A stretch of 58,538 nucleotides of DNA, taken from the NCBI GenBank assembly GCA_020348925.1, contig CP070758.1:4132948-4191485 (forward strand), in the 5' to 3' direction. Below the pieces are notes generated by a model that saw only the letters and a list, made by a program, of their open reading frames with translations, had not been told where the DNA came from and made no database searches. Positions within the stretch are counted from its first letter, which is position 1. Each line of letters begins with the position of its first letter. A program made the position numbers and the translations under genes. Origin of the DNA: Gemmatimonadota bacterium. GTDB lineage: Bacteria > JBHIER01 > G020348925. This document shows positions 7,044 through 15,841 of the stretch, in pieces.

Positions 7044-9455
7044 ATGAAGAAGCCAAAGTTTATTCCTGAATTCAAAGACATCCCGACGAAGCGGAGGAAG
7101 ATGGCGGAGCTCTCCCTGGAGGAACGCCACCTCAGTTTTGAGGAGGTGGAGCTGGGCTTCACCGAGAAGGAGGCGGTTGCTGAGGCGAAGCGCTGCCTGA
7201 GCTGCCGTCGCTGCATCGGCTGCGGCCTGTGTCTGGCCGAGTGCGACCCCCAGGCCATCGTCTACGACCAGAAACCGGAAAAGATCACGCTCAATGTCGG
7301 TGCCATCATTCTCGCTCCGGGATTTGCGGAGTTCGATGCCAAGCGCAAGCGGGACCTGGGCTACGGTAACTCGTTCAACGTCATCACCAGCATCGAATTC
7401 GAGCGCATCCTGAGTCCCACCGGTCCTTACGGTGGTGTCGTCATGCGCCCCTTCGACGGCGAGATTCCGAAGCGTATTGCTTTCATCCAGTGTGTCGGCT
7501 CCCGTGAGGAGGGTCTGGGTGCCAATTTCTGCTCAAACGTGTGCTGCATGTACGCCTTGAAAGAGGCCATTGCCGCCCACGAGAGAATTCCGGATCTGAA
7601 CGTAACCTTTTTCCATCGGGACATCCGCCCGCTGACCAAGGGCTCGGAGGACTATTATCTGAAAGCGAAAAACGATCTCTGCTTCACCTTCAACCGGGCG
7701 AATGTAGATACTATCCAGGAGGATGAGACGACTGGAACCGTCACGGTTGAATACTCGGAGAATGGAACCTCTCAAACTGGCGATTTCGATCTCGTCGTTC
7801 TTTCAGTGGGACTACATACACCCACTGCCGCGAGAAAAGTATTACGCTCGACCCGCATCAGACCGAATAAATACGGTTTCTGCCCGGTCAGTGCTTTTAC
7901 TCCCTTAAATACTCCAAACGAAGGAGTGTATGTCGCCGGCGCCTTCAGCGGTCCCAAGGATATTTCCGAGACCATGGCCCAGGCCAGCGGCGCAGCCGCC
8001 AAGGCCGCGGCCGCTATCTCGGCGAACGGCTCGAGACCCGCACCATCGGAAAAGAGAAAGACAACATTCAAGGATGAAAAAGCACGGATCGGCCTCTTCT
8101 TCTGTCAGTACGGAAATAGCACCCAGGGTAATTTCGATCTTGAAGCGCTGAAAAAACACGCTGAAAAATTGCAGGATGTAATCCACGTCGGCGAAAGTCT
8201 TTACTGCTGCCTCCATCAGGGCAGGCAGGAGATACAAGGCGCCGTGCAGGAGAAAGGCGTCAACAGAATCGTGATAACCCCCTGTTATTCGAAATCCCAT
8301 CATCAGCTCTTCGGAGAACTGGCAGGTGAATTCGGACTCAATCCGGAACACGTCGGAATTGTCGACTTCGGTTTTGGTTGTGGGGATATCGAGGAGGCCA
8401 AAAAGAGCATCGCTCAAGCTATCGAGAACGTCCGGGCAGGAACATCTCAGGAGATAGAGCAGTCAGCACCTGTCCCTGCGGCTTTGGTTCTCGGTGGCGG
8501 TCTCACCGGCATGACGGCCGCCCTCGATGTGGCCGAGCAAGGGTTTGAGGTTCATCTCGTCGATAAGGCGGACACATTCGGCGGACACATGCAGAGTCTC
8601 AGGTATCTCCTCGGTGAAGAAGATCCCATGGAGAAAGTGAAATCGATCATTGAGCGGATTGAAGCCCACGAAAAAATTCACGTACACACACACGCACTCC
8701 TGAAGAAACTCGAGGGTGAAGTCGGACACTTCAAGTCCACTCTTTCAGAAAACGGCACAGAAACTGTTCTCGACCACGGCGTTCTCATTGTCACCACTGG
8801 CGCTTCGACCTACAAACCTGATGAGTTTCACTACGGCAAAGATCAAAACGTTCTAACTCAAACCGAACTTGAGCAGAAATTGAAAGATGGTGAATTCAAG
8901 GGCAAGAACGTCGTCATGATTCAATGCGTCGGATCGCGGGACGAGGCTCATTCTTATTGCAGCCGTATCTGCTGCGAAGAGGCCATCAAAAATACTCACA
9001 AGATTAAAGAGGTGAATACCGAGGCTCAGGTAACAATCCTTCACAGGGACATGAGGGTGTATGGATTCAACGAGGATTATCTCACAGAAGCTGAGGAAAA
9101 GGGTGTCCAATTTATCAGAATGGACGGACCTCCCGACGTGAGCAATACGAATGGTCTGACCGTATCCGTTGTCGATCGATATACAAAGAAAGAGACAAAA
9201 CTCAATCCGGATCTTGTCGTTTTGAGCACAGGACTTGTTCCTTCAGAAAATAACATTGAATTAGCTCGGTTATTAGATATAAAATTGGATAAAGATGGAT
9301 TCTTCCAAGAGGCCGACTCCAAGATGAGACCTGTCGACACGGACAGAGAGGGCATTTTTATCTGCGGCCTCGCTCACTCCCCACAATCCGTGTCCGAAAG
9401 CCTCTCCCAGGCCTCCGCCGCCGCCGGCAAGGTAGGACTCATCCTGGGAAATTGA
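7044..9455 (+). CDS. Tandem HdrA-like FAD/iron-sulfur protein (HdrA C-terminal half plus a second HdrA)
   Basis: 803 residues, starting 13 bases after the HdrA/GltD gene. Residues 1-50 resemble the tail that follows GltD modules (MAELSLEERHLSFEEVELG, then EKEAVAEAKRCLSC). CRRCIGCGLCLAEC is the ferredoxin motif missing from the previous gene, and residues 60-330 are the C-terminal HdrA half (FIQCVGSREE, NVCCMYALKE). A second HdrA follows: IGLFFCQYGNSTQGNFD (about 350), ITPCYSKSHHQLF, a Rossmann site LGGGLTGMTAALDVAEQG (about 484), QCVGSRDEAHSYCSRICCEE, and a closing FAD segment. There are no C-terminal ferredoxins. The layout suggests an ancestral HdrA-GltD-HdrA chain broken into two genes. 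The last gene of the operon; no terminator is obvious after it. Confidence 0.88.
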   Translation: MKKPKFIPEFKDIPTKRRKMAELSLEERHLSFEEVELGFTEKEAVAEAKRCLSCRRCIGCGLCLAECDPQAIVYDQKPEKITLNVGAIILAPGFAEFDAKRKRDLGYGNSFNVITSIEFERILSPTGPYGGVVMRPFDGEIPKRIAFIQCVGSREEGLGANFCSNVCCMYALKEAIAAHERIPDLNVTFFHRDIRPLTKGSEDYYLKAKNDLCFTFNRANVDTIQEDETTGTVTVEYSENGTSQTGDFDLVVLSVGLHTPTAARKVLRSTRIRPNKYGFCPVSAFTPLNTPNEGVYVAGAFSGPKDISETMAQASGAAAKAAAAISANGSRPAPSEKRKTTFKDEKARIGLFFCQYGNSTQGNFDLEALKKHAEKLQDVIHVGESLYCCLHQGRQEIQGAVQEKGVNRIVITPCYSKSHHQLFGELAGEFGLNPEHVGIVDFGFGCGDIEEAKKSIAQAIENVRAGTSQEIEQSAPVPAALVLGGGLTGMTAALDVAEQGFEVHLVDKADTFGGHMQSLRYLLGEEDPMEKVKSIIERIEAHEKIHVHTHALLKKLEGEVGHFKSTLSENGTETVLDHGVLIVTTGASTYKPDEFHYGKDQNVLTQTELEQKLKDGEFKGKNVVMIQCVGSRDEAHSYCSRICCEEAIKNTHKIKEVNTEAQVTILHRDMRVYGFNEDYLTEAEEKGVQFIRMDGPPDVSNTNGLTVSVVDRYTKKETKLNPDLVVLSTGLVPSENNIELARLLDIKLDKDGFFQEADSKMRPVDTDREGIFICGLAHSPQSVSESLSQASAAAGKVGLILGN

Positions 9456-9533
9456 TACCCCTCTACATCCCTCTCCCCAACTTCCCTTTCATATCTTACG
9501 GATTAAAAGCAGCCTGTCCCCTTTTTCGATTTC

Positions 9534-9995
9534 CTACTCCTCCTTATGCTCAAAAAAGATCTTGTTGACGATCTTCCAGCCTCCCTCGAATTTATACAGG
9601 GACAGATAATCCGTATATTTCAGTCTCTCCCCTTCAAAAAATTCGATTTTGGCGATGGCCGCATTCCCCGTTATATCAATGAGGGGATATTGAAAGGTGA
9701 CTTTCTCCTCCGGAGGGTACTTGCCCTCTTTCTTCCGCTGTTCAACGGATTCGATCCAGCTGTAGATGGGATACTTCCACAGGCTGTTATTGCTGATACC
9801 CAGAATGGCAAAACCCGGATGGAAACCTTTCTGCACAGCGTTAACATTTCCAATATTGATGAGTCCCTCTTCGTACGCTTCCTGAATGACGTTTTGGACA
9901 GCAGTTCTCTCGGCACCAATATCGATATCGCTCTGACTAAAGAGTCGAATCGAGACCAGTATGAGAACGACCAAGACAACAACAAGCTTCTTCAT
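9534..9995 (-). CDS. Secreted NTF2-like / lumazine-binding-like protein
   Basis: 153 residues. The ATG at 9995 is preferred because GGGGG lies about six bases upstream and the protein then opens with a signal peptide (MKKLVVVLVVLILVSIRLFSQ). The mature part has RTAVQNVIQEAYEEGLIN, followed by FQYPLIDITGNAAIAKIEF and YTDYLSLYKFEGGWKIVNK, the fold pattern of SnoaL/NTF2-type proteins annotated as putative lumazine-binding. Such proteins rarely have a proven reaction. It converges on the hdr operon, with 78 bases between stops. A periplasmic or exported location is predicted; function is unknown. Confidence 0.7.
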   Translation of the reverse strand: MKKLVVVLVVLILVSIRLFSQSDIDIGAERTAVQNVIQEAYEEGLINIGNVNAVQKGFHPGFAILGISNNSLWKYPIYSWIESVEQRKKEGKYPPEEKVTFQYPLIDITGNAAIAKIEFFEGERLKYTDYLSLYKFEGGWKIVNKIFFEHKEE

Positions 9996-10416
9996 TGCGA
10001 TCCCCCTTTCAAAGTTGATATGAGACCTGAATACAATGAACTGCAATGCATTTGACTGATGCTGCCCAATTATTGTTTCGTTTATCAGACTGTGCTTACT
10101 GATGTATTACCACCACAGAAGTTTTTCGAGCTGTTACCTCAACATTAAAAATCAATCCTTCTCTATCTCTCTTTTCAAAAGGAAGAAGTTCATCCCCTCC
10201 TTTTTCAAAAGAGGATTGGGAAGGATTAAAAATGTCTTAAAAATGTTGACGCGTCCCATTTCATTCTACCCCGAATATCTGAAACCTTTTTGACATAAAA
10301 AGTTACTAAACTCTTATAATGGGAGAGCGAGACTCAGCCAGTCGGAATTCTTCGACGAGCTTCATGAGCATTAGACCGTTCGACCCCAATAAAGACTTCA
10401 TTTGACAGGGGGAAAT
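9996..10416. other. Intergenic region: repeat at 10160-10230 and a promoter
   Basis: Divergent spacer between the NTF2-like gene and the Reeler/dockerin gene. It holds one unit of the CCCTTT-type dispersed repeat (10160-10230, with CTCTTTTCAAAAGGAAG and CCTCCTTTTTCAAAAGAGG) and a sigma70-like promoter at 10290-10320. No ORF with recognisable content was seen. Confidence 0.6.
10290..10320 (+). promoter_or_regulatory. Sigma70-like promoter upstream of the Reeler/dockerin/beta-lactamase gene
   Basis: TTGACA at 10290-10295 and TATAAT at 10315-10320 are both perfect hexamers. The 19-base spacer is slightly long. It points to the gene at 10417, giving a leader of about 90 bases. Confidence 0.55.
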
Positions 10417-12258
10417 ATGTCCAAAAAACATCTTATCTTCAGCACTCTTATCCTCCTGGGATTTTCTGCCATCCTTCGGGCCTTTTCAGGCGGGCCGATG
10501 GATAACATGGCCGGCAACCCTCCGGCATTTAATACTTGCACCTTCTGTCATGTTACCTACCCCCTCAATTCGGGAAACGGGTACATGTATGGCGAGGGTT
10601 TACCGTCTGAGTATACTCCCGGAGAAACATACACACTAACAGTAACGCTCTACGATCCCGGACAGAGTCGCTGGGGCTTCGAGTTGACCGCTCTCTACGG
10701 AAACGGCCAGCAGGCGGGAACCTTCATCATCACCGACGATACAAACACCCAGTTGTCGGATAATCCAGGATCAAGCCCGGATTTCGTCAAGCATACCTCC
10801 GCCGGGACTTTCGCCGGCACCCTCGACGGCCCGGTTACCTGGTCCTTTGACTGGGTCGCACCTTCCCCGGCCGTGGGGACAATTACATTCTATGGCTCGG
10901 GTCTCGCCGCCGATAACAATAATTCCCATTCCATGGACTATGTATACAGGGGCAAGGCGTTCTCAGCACCTCCTTCAAGCTGTAACACAGGCGATCCGGA
11001 TGACAATGGCACGGTTAACGTGCTGGATGTAGTGAAAGCAGTCAACCACATCTTAGGACTCGATGTCCTCGAAGGGGATGCCTTCTGTTGGGCCGACTGC
11101 AACGCTGACGGAGTTGTAGACGTTCTCGACGCCCTCGGCATCGTCAACACAATTTTGGGCATCGGCGAATGCGGCTCCGGCGGAATATATAAATACGTCC
11201 AGCCGCCGGAGACAGGTGACGGCTGGCTGACGGCGTCACTGGCCGATGTGGGCATGGATGAGGACGATATCGATGCGGCCGTCGAGGGAATATTAACTGA
11301 AGAATACCAGCGGGTGCACGGTCTGGTCATTATCAAGGACGGGTATCTGGTATTTGAGGAGTATTTCGAGGGCGAAGTCTACAACAACCCGACGAGCATA
11401 GGTCCTATCGTCCAGTTCGACAGGGACAGGATCCACAACCTGGCCTCGACGACCAAGAGCATCACCTCGACCATGGTCGGCATCGCCATCGATCAGGGAT
11501 TCATCTCCAGCGTACAGGAGAGCATCTATCAGATTTTCGATGAATACGATGGTTTGAGTGACGAGTTGAAGGAAAAGATGACTATCGAGCATCTCTTGAC
11601 CATGACGGCCGGCTGGGAGTGGGATGAGAACACACAGATGACCTCCGAAAACGACCTCTACCTCTTCAACACCAGTCCGAATCCTATCCAGTTTCTCCTG
11701 TCCCGACCCATGGAAGCCGAACCGGGCTCGGTGTGGTGTTATAACGGAGCCGGTGTAACCATGCTGGGAAAAATCATCGATCGCGCTTCGGATTTGGACC
11801 TGGAGGATTTTTCCGTCCAGTACCTGTTCGGGCCTCTGGGCATCACCGATTATTGGTGGCCCTATATTCGATCCGATCTGGTCGCCGCCCACGGCGACCT
11901 CAAGCTGCGCCCCCGGGACATGGCCAAGATCGGTCAGCTGTTCCTCGAAGGCGGCGTCTGGAACGGACAGAGGATCGTGTCCGAAGAATGGGTGGAGCAA
12001 TCGACGCAGATCTGGTATGAATTCGATCATACCTGGTGGGGAGGCAGTGACGGTTACGGGTACCTCTGGTGGCATATACCCTTTCATGTAGGAGGCGAAA
12101 CGTACAGGGCCTACACCTCCATGGGCTGGGGTGGCCAGTACATCATGATCTTCGAAGAACTCGATATGGTCGTCGCTGTCACCGGCGGGAACTACTTCAC
12201 TGCGGAACCGGTGTACGAGATCGTGCAGAATCACATCCTCCCGGCGGTAGTAGACTGA
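10417..12258 (+). CDS. Secreted Reeler-like (choice-of-anchor V) / dockerin / class C beta-lactamase-family fusion
   Basis: 613 residues. ATG at 10417 follows AGGGGGAAAT. Signal peptide at 1 to about 24. Residues 25-190 form a Reeler/choice-of-anchor-V-like beta domain containing the haem-type motif CTFCH. Residues about 195-255 hold two dockerin-like calcium repeats, DPDDNGTVNVLDVVKAVNHI and DCNADGVVDVLDALGIVNTI, each followed by LG. From about 270 there is a serine beta-lactamase/esterase domain: S344-TTK347 (S-x-x-K nucleophile), YNGAG at 442, and a late GGQYI segment. The enzyme domain may hydrolyse esters, peptides or amides; no evidence indicates drug resistance. Dockerins outside clostridial cellulosomes often appear in large secreted proteins with unknown partners. 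No cohesin was seen in the window. The gene is isolated, with its own promoter. Confidence 0.85.
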   Translation: MSKKHLIFSTLILLGFSAILRAFSGGPMDNMAGNPPAFNTCTFCHVTYPLNSGNGYMYGEGLPSEYTPGETYTLTVTLYDPGQSRWGFELTALYGNGQQAGTFIITDDTNTQLSDNPGSSPDFVKHTSAGTFAGTLDGPVTWSFDWVAPSPAVGTITFYGSGLAADNNNSHSMDYVYRGKAFSAPPSSCNTGDPDDNGTVNVLDVVKAVNHILGLDVLEGDAFCWADCNADGVVDVLDALGIVNTILGIGECGSGGIYKYVQPPETGDGWLTASLADVGMDEDDIDAAVEGILTEEYQRVHGLVIIKDGYLVFEEYFEGEVYNNPTSIGPIVQFDRDRIHNLASTTKSITSTMVGIAIDQGFISSVQESIYQIFDEYDGLSDELKEKMTIEHLLTMTAGWEWDENTQMTSENDLYLFNTSPNPIQFLLSRPMEAEPGSVWCYNGAGVTMLGKIIDRASDLDLEDFSVQYLFGPLGITDYWWPYIRSDLVAAHGDLKLRPRDMAKIGQLFLEGGVWNGQRIVSEEWVEQSTQIWYEFDHTWWGGSDGYGYLWWHIPFHVGGETYRAYTSMGWGGQYIMIFEELDMVVAVTGGNYFTAEPVYEIVQNHILPAVVD

Positions 12259-12309
12259 CGCAAAAACAAGTCTACTAACAGAGAGGTTGAATGATTTTAA
12301 GTTTTAGAT

Positions 12310-12391
12310 GCCCTTAAGCCTGAGCCTACGAAGGCTTCGGGCTGGATTTCTTTTTGCTCCTTTTTCTTTGACCAGCAAAGAAAAAGGAGGG
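12310..12391 (+). repeat. Double-hairpin repeat, copy 1; may act as terminator
   Basis: The unit starts GCCCTTAAGCCTGAGCC, contains an imperfect GC-rich hairpin around CCTACGAAGG, and ends with a perfect 14-bp stem (12357-12370 with 12376-12389, CTCCTTTTTCTTTG and its complement) around ACCAG. Copy 2 is at 12544-12624. Its position 50 bases after the stop of the dockerin fusion allows a termination role. Confidence 0.65.
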
Positions 12392-12415
12392 ATAATAGCT
12401 ATAAATGCAAAAAGT

Positions 12416-12495
12416 TAAATCCCTCTCAATCTCCCTTTAAAAAAGGGAGAAGCTCATTCCCTCCTTTTTTAAAGGAGGGTTAGGGAGGATCGCTA
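12416..12495. repeat. CCCTTT...AAAGGG dispersed intergenic repeat
   Basis: Contains CTCCCTTTAAAAAAGGGAG and CCTCCTTTTTTAAAGGAGG followed by GTTAGGGAGGAT. Closely similar units at 16316-16425 and 17500-17583, and more diverged ones at 5085-5310 and 10160-10230. Confidence 0.7.
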
Positions 12496-12543
12496 ATATC
12501 CCAGAAATTAAAATTCATGGGAATGGATATGACAATTTAAAGC

Positions 12544-12624
12544 GCCCTTAAGACTGAGCCTACGAAGGCTTCGGGCTGGATTTCTTTGTGTTTCTTTTTC
12601 TTTGGCCAGCAAAGAAAAAGAAGA
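12544..12624 (+). repeat. Double-hairpin repeat, copy 2
   Basis: Nearly identical to 12310-12391 over the first 45 bases (CCTACGAAGGCTTCGGGCTG). The terminal hairpin is CTTTTTCTTTG-GCCAG-CAAAGAAAAAG. Direct orientation relative to copy 1. Confidence 0.65.
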
Positions 12625-12681
12625 AGATAATTATTGAAGAAAAATGAACATTTTTCACCCTTTCACAAAAGGAGGCCATCC

Positions 12682-14658
12682 ATGCTCCGACATGCTCTTT
12701 TACTCGTGGTCGGCGTCTGCCTGCTGTGCTGCTCCCTCCCTGCCCTGGCTGGAGAGATCCACAGGGCCATCGAAGCGGGGGACCTGGCCCGCGTCAAACA
12801 GATCCTGGAAACCGATCCCGGCGCGCTAACCCAGCAGGACGATAACCAGTTCCGCTATCTGCCCATTCATATCGTCGCCGATGTGGGCAACATCGAGATC
12901 GCCCGCCTGCTTCTGGATGCCGGTGCCGATATCGACGCCGGTGACAGCGATAACAGCACCGCCCTGGGTATCGCGGCCATGCGAAGGCACGGAGAATTAG
13001 TTGCCTTTCTCATCGAACGGGGCGCCGATATCAATCACCGCGATCGCAAGGCCGACTGTCCCCTCAGCTTCGCCGCCTACGGCCGGGACGAGGCCATCGT
13101 CCAGCAGCTCCTGGATGCCGGTGCCGATCTCTATTATCGCAGTCCCCAAGGGGAGACGCTCCTGCACGTCGCCAGCGGGCGGGGCCTGCGCGGTTTCGTG
13201 GAGCATCTGCTGGAAAATGGTGCGCAACTCGATGCCCAAACGGGGAACGGCGGCACCCCTCTCGGTTATGCCGCCATGCAGGGACAGGCCGAGATCGTTC
13301 AACTGCTCCTCGATCGGGGTGCCGATCCGAATCCAGCCCAGCCCGGGGAAGTTTCACCCCTGATTTTCACAACCTGGCGGGACCAGACCGAGTGCGCCCG
13401 GATCCTGCTGGAGAAGGGTGCCAACGTCGATCATCTTGCCCATCGAAATTACAACGCTCTGATTTACGCCGCTGAGAACTGCTCGACCGACATGGTCAAA
13501 CTGCTCATCGACTACGGCGCCACCGTGAATCACACCAACGAGGACGGGGAGACGGCCCTGGTCAAGGCCGCTGCCCGAGGACATGCCGAGCTTGTGGAAG
13601 CCCTCTTGACGGCCAACGCCGATCCGAACCTGGGTACTGACGGCGGAGGACGGACAGCCCTGCAGCTGGCCTCAATTGGAGGTCATCTCGAAGCGGTGCG
13701 TCATCTGGCGGCCGGCGGTGCTAACCTGAATGCTGCGACACCGACCGGTGAAACCCCGCTTCATCTCGCCCGGTACTACGGGCACGGCAAGCTCGCCCAG
13801 ATGCTCGCGGAGAAAGGCGCCAAAAGCCGCGGCTCGAAGCATATTAATCGTTGTCTGGAAGCTATAGGTGAGGTGAACAAGGAGGAAGCTGTGGTTTGGT
13901 TCCTGGGCCACAGCGGTTGGGCCGTCAAGACCAAGAACCACCTGTTGATCTTCGATTACTTCTCTGAGGGGGAGAATCCGCTCAAACCGGCCATCTGCAA
14001 CGGGCACATCACTCCCACTGAAATAGCCGACTACAAAGTAGCCGTTTTCGCGTCTCATCATCACGGCGATCATTTCGACGCAGCCATCTTCGACTGGGGC
14101 GATCAGATTGATGACATCACCTACTTCATCGGACTCCAGCCCGAGGACGCACCGCCCTATGTCTTCATGCCAGAGCGGATGGAGAAATCCTTCGGCGATC
14201 TCAAGCTCACCACCATCCACTCCACCGACGCCGGTGTCGGCATGGTGGTCGAGGTCGACGGTCTGACCGTTTTCCATGCCGGCGACCACGCCAACGGCCG
14301 CATCGGTCTCATGGAAGAATTCACAGACGAGATCGATTTTCTGGCAAACCGGGGTCTCAGACCGGACATCTGCTTCATGGGCATCCGTGGCTGCAGTCTT
14401 GGACAGCCGGACGAAGTCAAGGAAGGCATCCACTACACCCTGAAGACCCTCAAACCGAAAGTTTTCATTCCCATGCACGCCCGCGCCCAGGGCCACCTCT
14501 ACCGCGAGTTCATCGACGAATGCCAGCCTTTATTCAAGTCGGTCCAGATGGTAGCCCCTGATAACCGCGGCGATCACTTCGTCTACAAAAAGGGAAAAAT
14601 CGAAGACCCGAAACAGACAGGAATATTCATGGACCGGGCTGATATGGGTGACGAGTAG
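12682..14658 (+). CDS. Exported ankyrin-repeat / metallo-beta-lactamase-fold fusion protein
   Basis: 658 residues. ATG 12682 has AGGAGG six bases upstream. Signal peptide MLRHALLLVVGVCLLCCS ending PALAG (about residue 24); a lipobox-like LLCC is also possible. Residues 25 to about 390 are roughly ten ankyrin repeats (for example ARLLLDAGADIDAGD, TPLGYAAMQGQAEIVQLLL). Residues about 405-658 are an UlaG-like metallo-beta-lactamase hydrolase: FLGHSGWAVKTKNHLLIFDY, HHHGDH (the metal-binding HxHxDH), FHAGDHANG and PMHARAQGH. Ankyrins are protein-binding scaffolds, so the hydrolase may be tethered to a partner in the envelope. The substrate is unknown. A bidirectional terminator follows the gene at 14727-14766. 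Confidence 0.85.
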   Translation: MLRHALLLVVGVCLLCCSLPALAGEIHRAIEAGDLARVKQILETDPGALTQQDDNQFRYLPIHIVADVGNIEIARLLLDAGADIDAGDSDNSTALGIAAMRRHGELVAFLIERGADINHRDRKADCPLSFAAYGRDEAIVQQLLDAGADLYYRSPQGETLLHVASGRGLRGFVEHLLENGAQLDAQTGNGGTPLGYAAMQGQAEIVQLLLDRGADPNPAQPGEVSPLIFTTWRDQTECARILLEKGANVDHLAHRNYNALIYAAENCSTDMVKLLIDYGATVNHTNEDGETALVKAAARGHAELVEALLTANADPNLGTDGGGRTALQLASIGGHLEAVRHLAAGGANLNAATPTGETPLHLARYYGHGKLAQMLAEKGAKSRGSKHINRCLEAIGEVNKEEAVVWFLGHSGWAVKTKNHLLIFDYFSEGENPLKPAICNGHITPTEIADYKVAVFASHHHGDHFDAAIFDWGDQIDDITYFIGLQPEDAPPYVFMPERMEKSFGDLKLTTIHSTDAGVGMVVEVDGLTVFHAGDHANGRIGLMEEFTDEIDFLANRGLRPDICFMGIRGCSLGQPDEVKEGIHYTLKTLKPKVFIPMHARAQGHLYREFIDECQPLFKSVQMVAPDNRGDHFVYKKGKIEDPKQTGIFMDRADMGDE

Positions 14659-14726
14659 TCTTCTTCTACACCTAAGTTAGTGAAATGTTCTAAGCGTTAG
14701 ATCTTGTAAAATATCGCCAGTGATAG

Positions 14727-14766
14727 AAAAACGCCAGCGGTCTCATAAAGATCGCTGGCGTTTTTT
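14727..14766. terminator. Bidirectional rho-independent terminator
   Basis: ACGCCAGCG (14731-14739) pairs with CGCTGGCGT (14753-14761), preceded by an A-run and followed by six T. It lies between the converging ankyrin/MBL gene and the lipoprotein gene and can serve both strands. Confidence 0.85.
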
Positions 14767-14902
14767 CTCCTTGAACTTTGCAACTTATTCTTCTCTTCGA
14801 CTTTCAAATCTTTCGACCTTCAGAAGCAGGAGGACGAGACTCCGGCGAGCAGAACTGTTTTCGAAATTTTCAATCTTTATTTATAGTTCTTACCTCATAT
14901 TT

Positions 14903-15841
14903 TCAAAATCCACTCCCATGCAACACAACAATCTCGTAGACATATTCACCAGACTTCAAATCACTATCCATAAAATACCATGGGTAATGCATTTCTTCAA
15001 TTGCTTCCTTCAATGAGACATAATCAGATCCTACAAGAATAACTCCTTCTTCCGGTATATCCGAGAGCTTCGTCTCAAATGACCATTGAATAGGTTCGTT
15101 CCTATCATGGATGGCTATATAAAAAGTATCCAAATCATCATAGGAAAGACCGTAACCTCCACTTCCATTTAGATTATATATCCACTCTCCCTCATAGTAG
15201 GCAACCTGTTTATTCCACAAAGAATATTCCTTAAAGTGATTGAATATCTCTTCATCAGCCCCCACATTCCCGTATAAATGATCCGAGAGCGTTATCCTGT
15301 CACCAAAGGGCCATTCCTCAAGTATTGTTTTTGAAGCAATTGTTACTTTTCCGGATTGAACATCTTCCTTAAGCATTGTGATGACTTGTTGCAAATAATC
15401 GATAATAGTGTGTAATTCATCAGGCCAGTTCGATTCACCACAATGGTTAGCGCTACAGTGTCCTGATGCCACGATTTCTTTCCGTGCTGTAGATGACTCA
15501 AGTGTAATTGTGTAAACCAAGTCGTCCATAATGACTTTATCCGGTAAATATTGTGAATCTAATCCAAGAAAATTATTAACCATCAAGGTATTATAAATCT
15601 CATTCAGTTTTTCTTCATCCAGAATAGTATGTACTATGTAATTGCGACTGGTATACGAGGCACTGTCACTTTTCGCAACAGTTAACGTGTTATTCCCTCC
15701 ACCAACTCCTCCGGACATATTATATCTGAGAAAATATTCATTAGAAACACTTGAATTGGTGATTGAATTATTATTGCAGGAGATGTTTAGAAATAGACAC
15801 ATAAGTGAAAGAAATGGCAGGAAATAAACTATTCTTTTCAT
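14903..15841 (-). CDS. Putative lipoprotein of unknown function
   Basis: 312 residues. The N-terminus (MKRIVYFLPFLSLMCLFLNISC) is a lipoprotein signal with lipobox LNISC, so Cys22 is the likely lipidation site. The rest has no motif that I recognise. Visible features are a Ser/Asn-rich stretch after the lipobox, a Gly-rich VGGGNN, and a CSANHCGE segment in the middle with two closely spaced cysteines. The gene is AT-rich relative to its neighbours. It is transcribed toward the terminator at 14727-14766. Confidence 0.6.
   Translation of the reverse strand: MKRIVYFLPFLSLMCLFLNISCNNNSITNSSVSNEYFLRYNMSGGVGGGNNTLTVAKSDSASYTSRNYIVHTILDEEKLNEIYNTLMVNNFLGLDSQYLPDKVIMDDLVYTITLESSTARKEIVASGHCSANHCGESNWPDELHTIIDYLQQVITMLKEDVQSGKVTIASKTILEEWPFGDRITLSDHLYGNVGADEEIFNHFKEYSLWNKQVAYYEGEWIYNLNGSGGYGLSYDDLDTFYIAIHDRNEPIQWSFETKLSDIPEEGVILVGSDYVSLKEAIEEMHYPWYFMDSDLKSGEYVYEIVVLHGSGF

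Larger units (their letters stand above)
12259..12681. other. Intergenic region filled by repeats
   Basis: Between the dockerin fusion and the ankyrin/MBL gene lie two copies of an ~82-bp hairpin repeat (12310-12391, 12544-12624) on either side of one CCCTTT-type repeat (12416-12495). No coding content was recognised. Confidence 0.7.
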
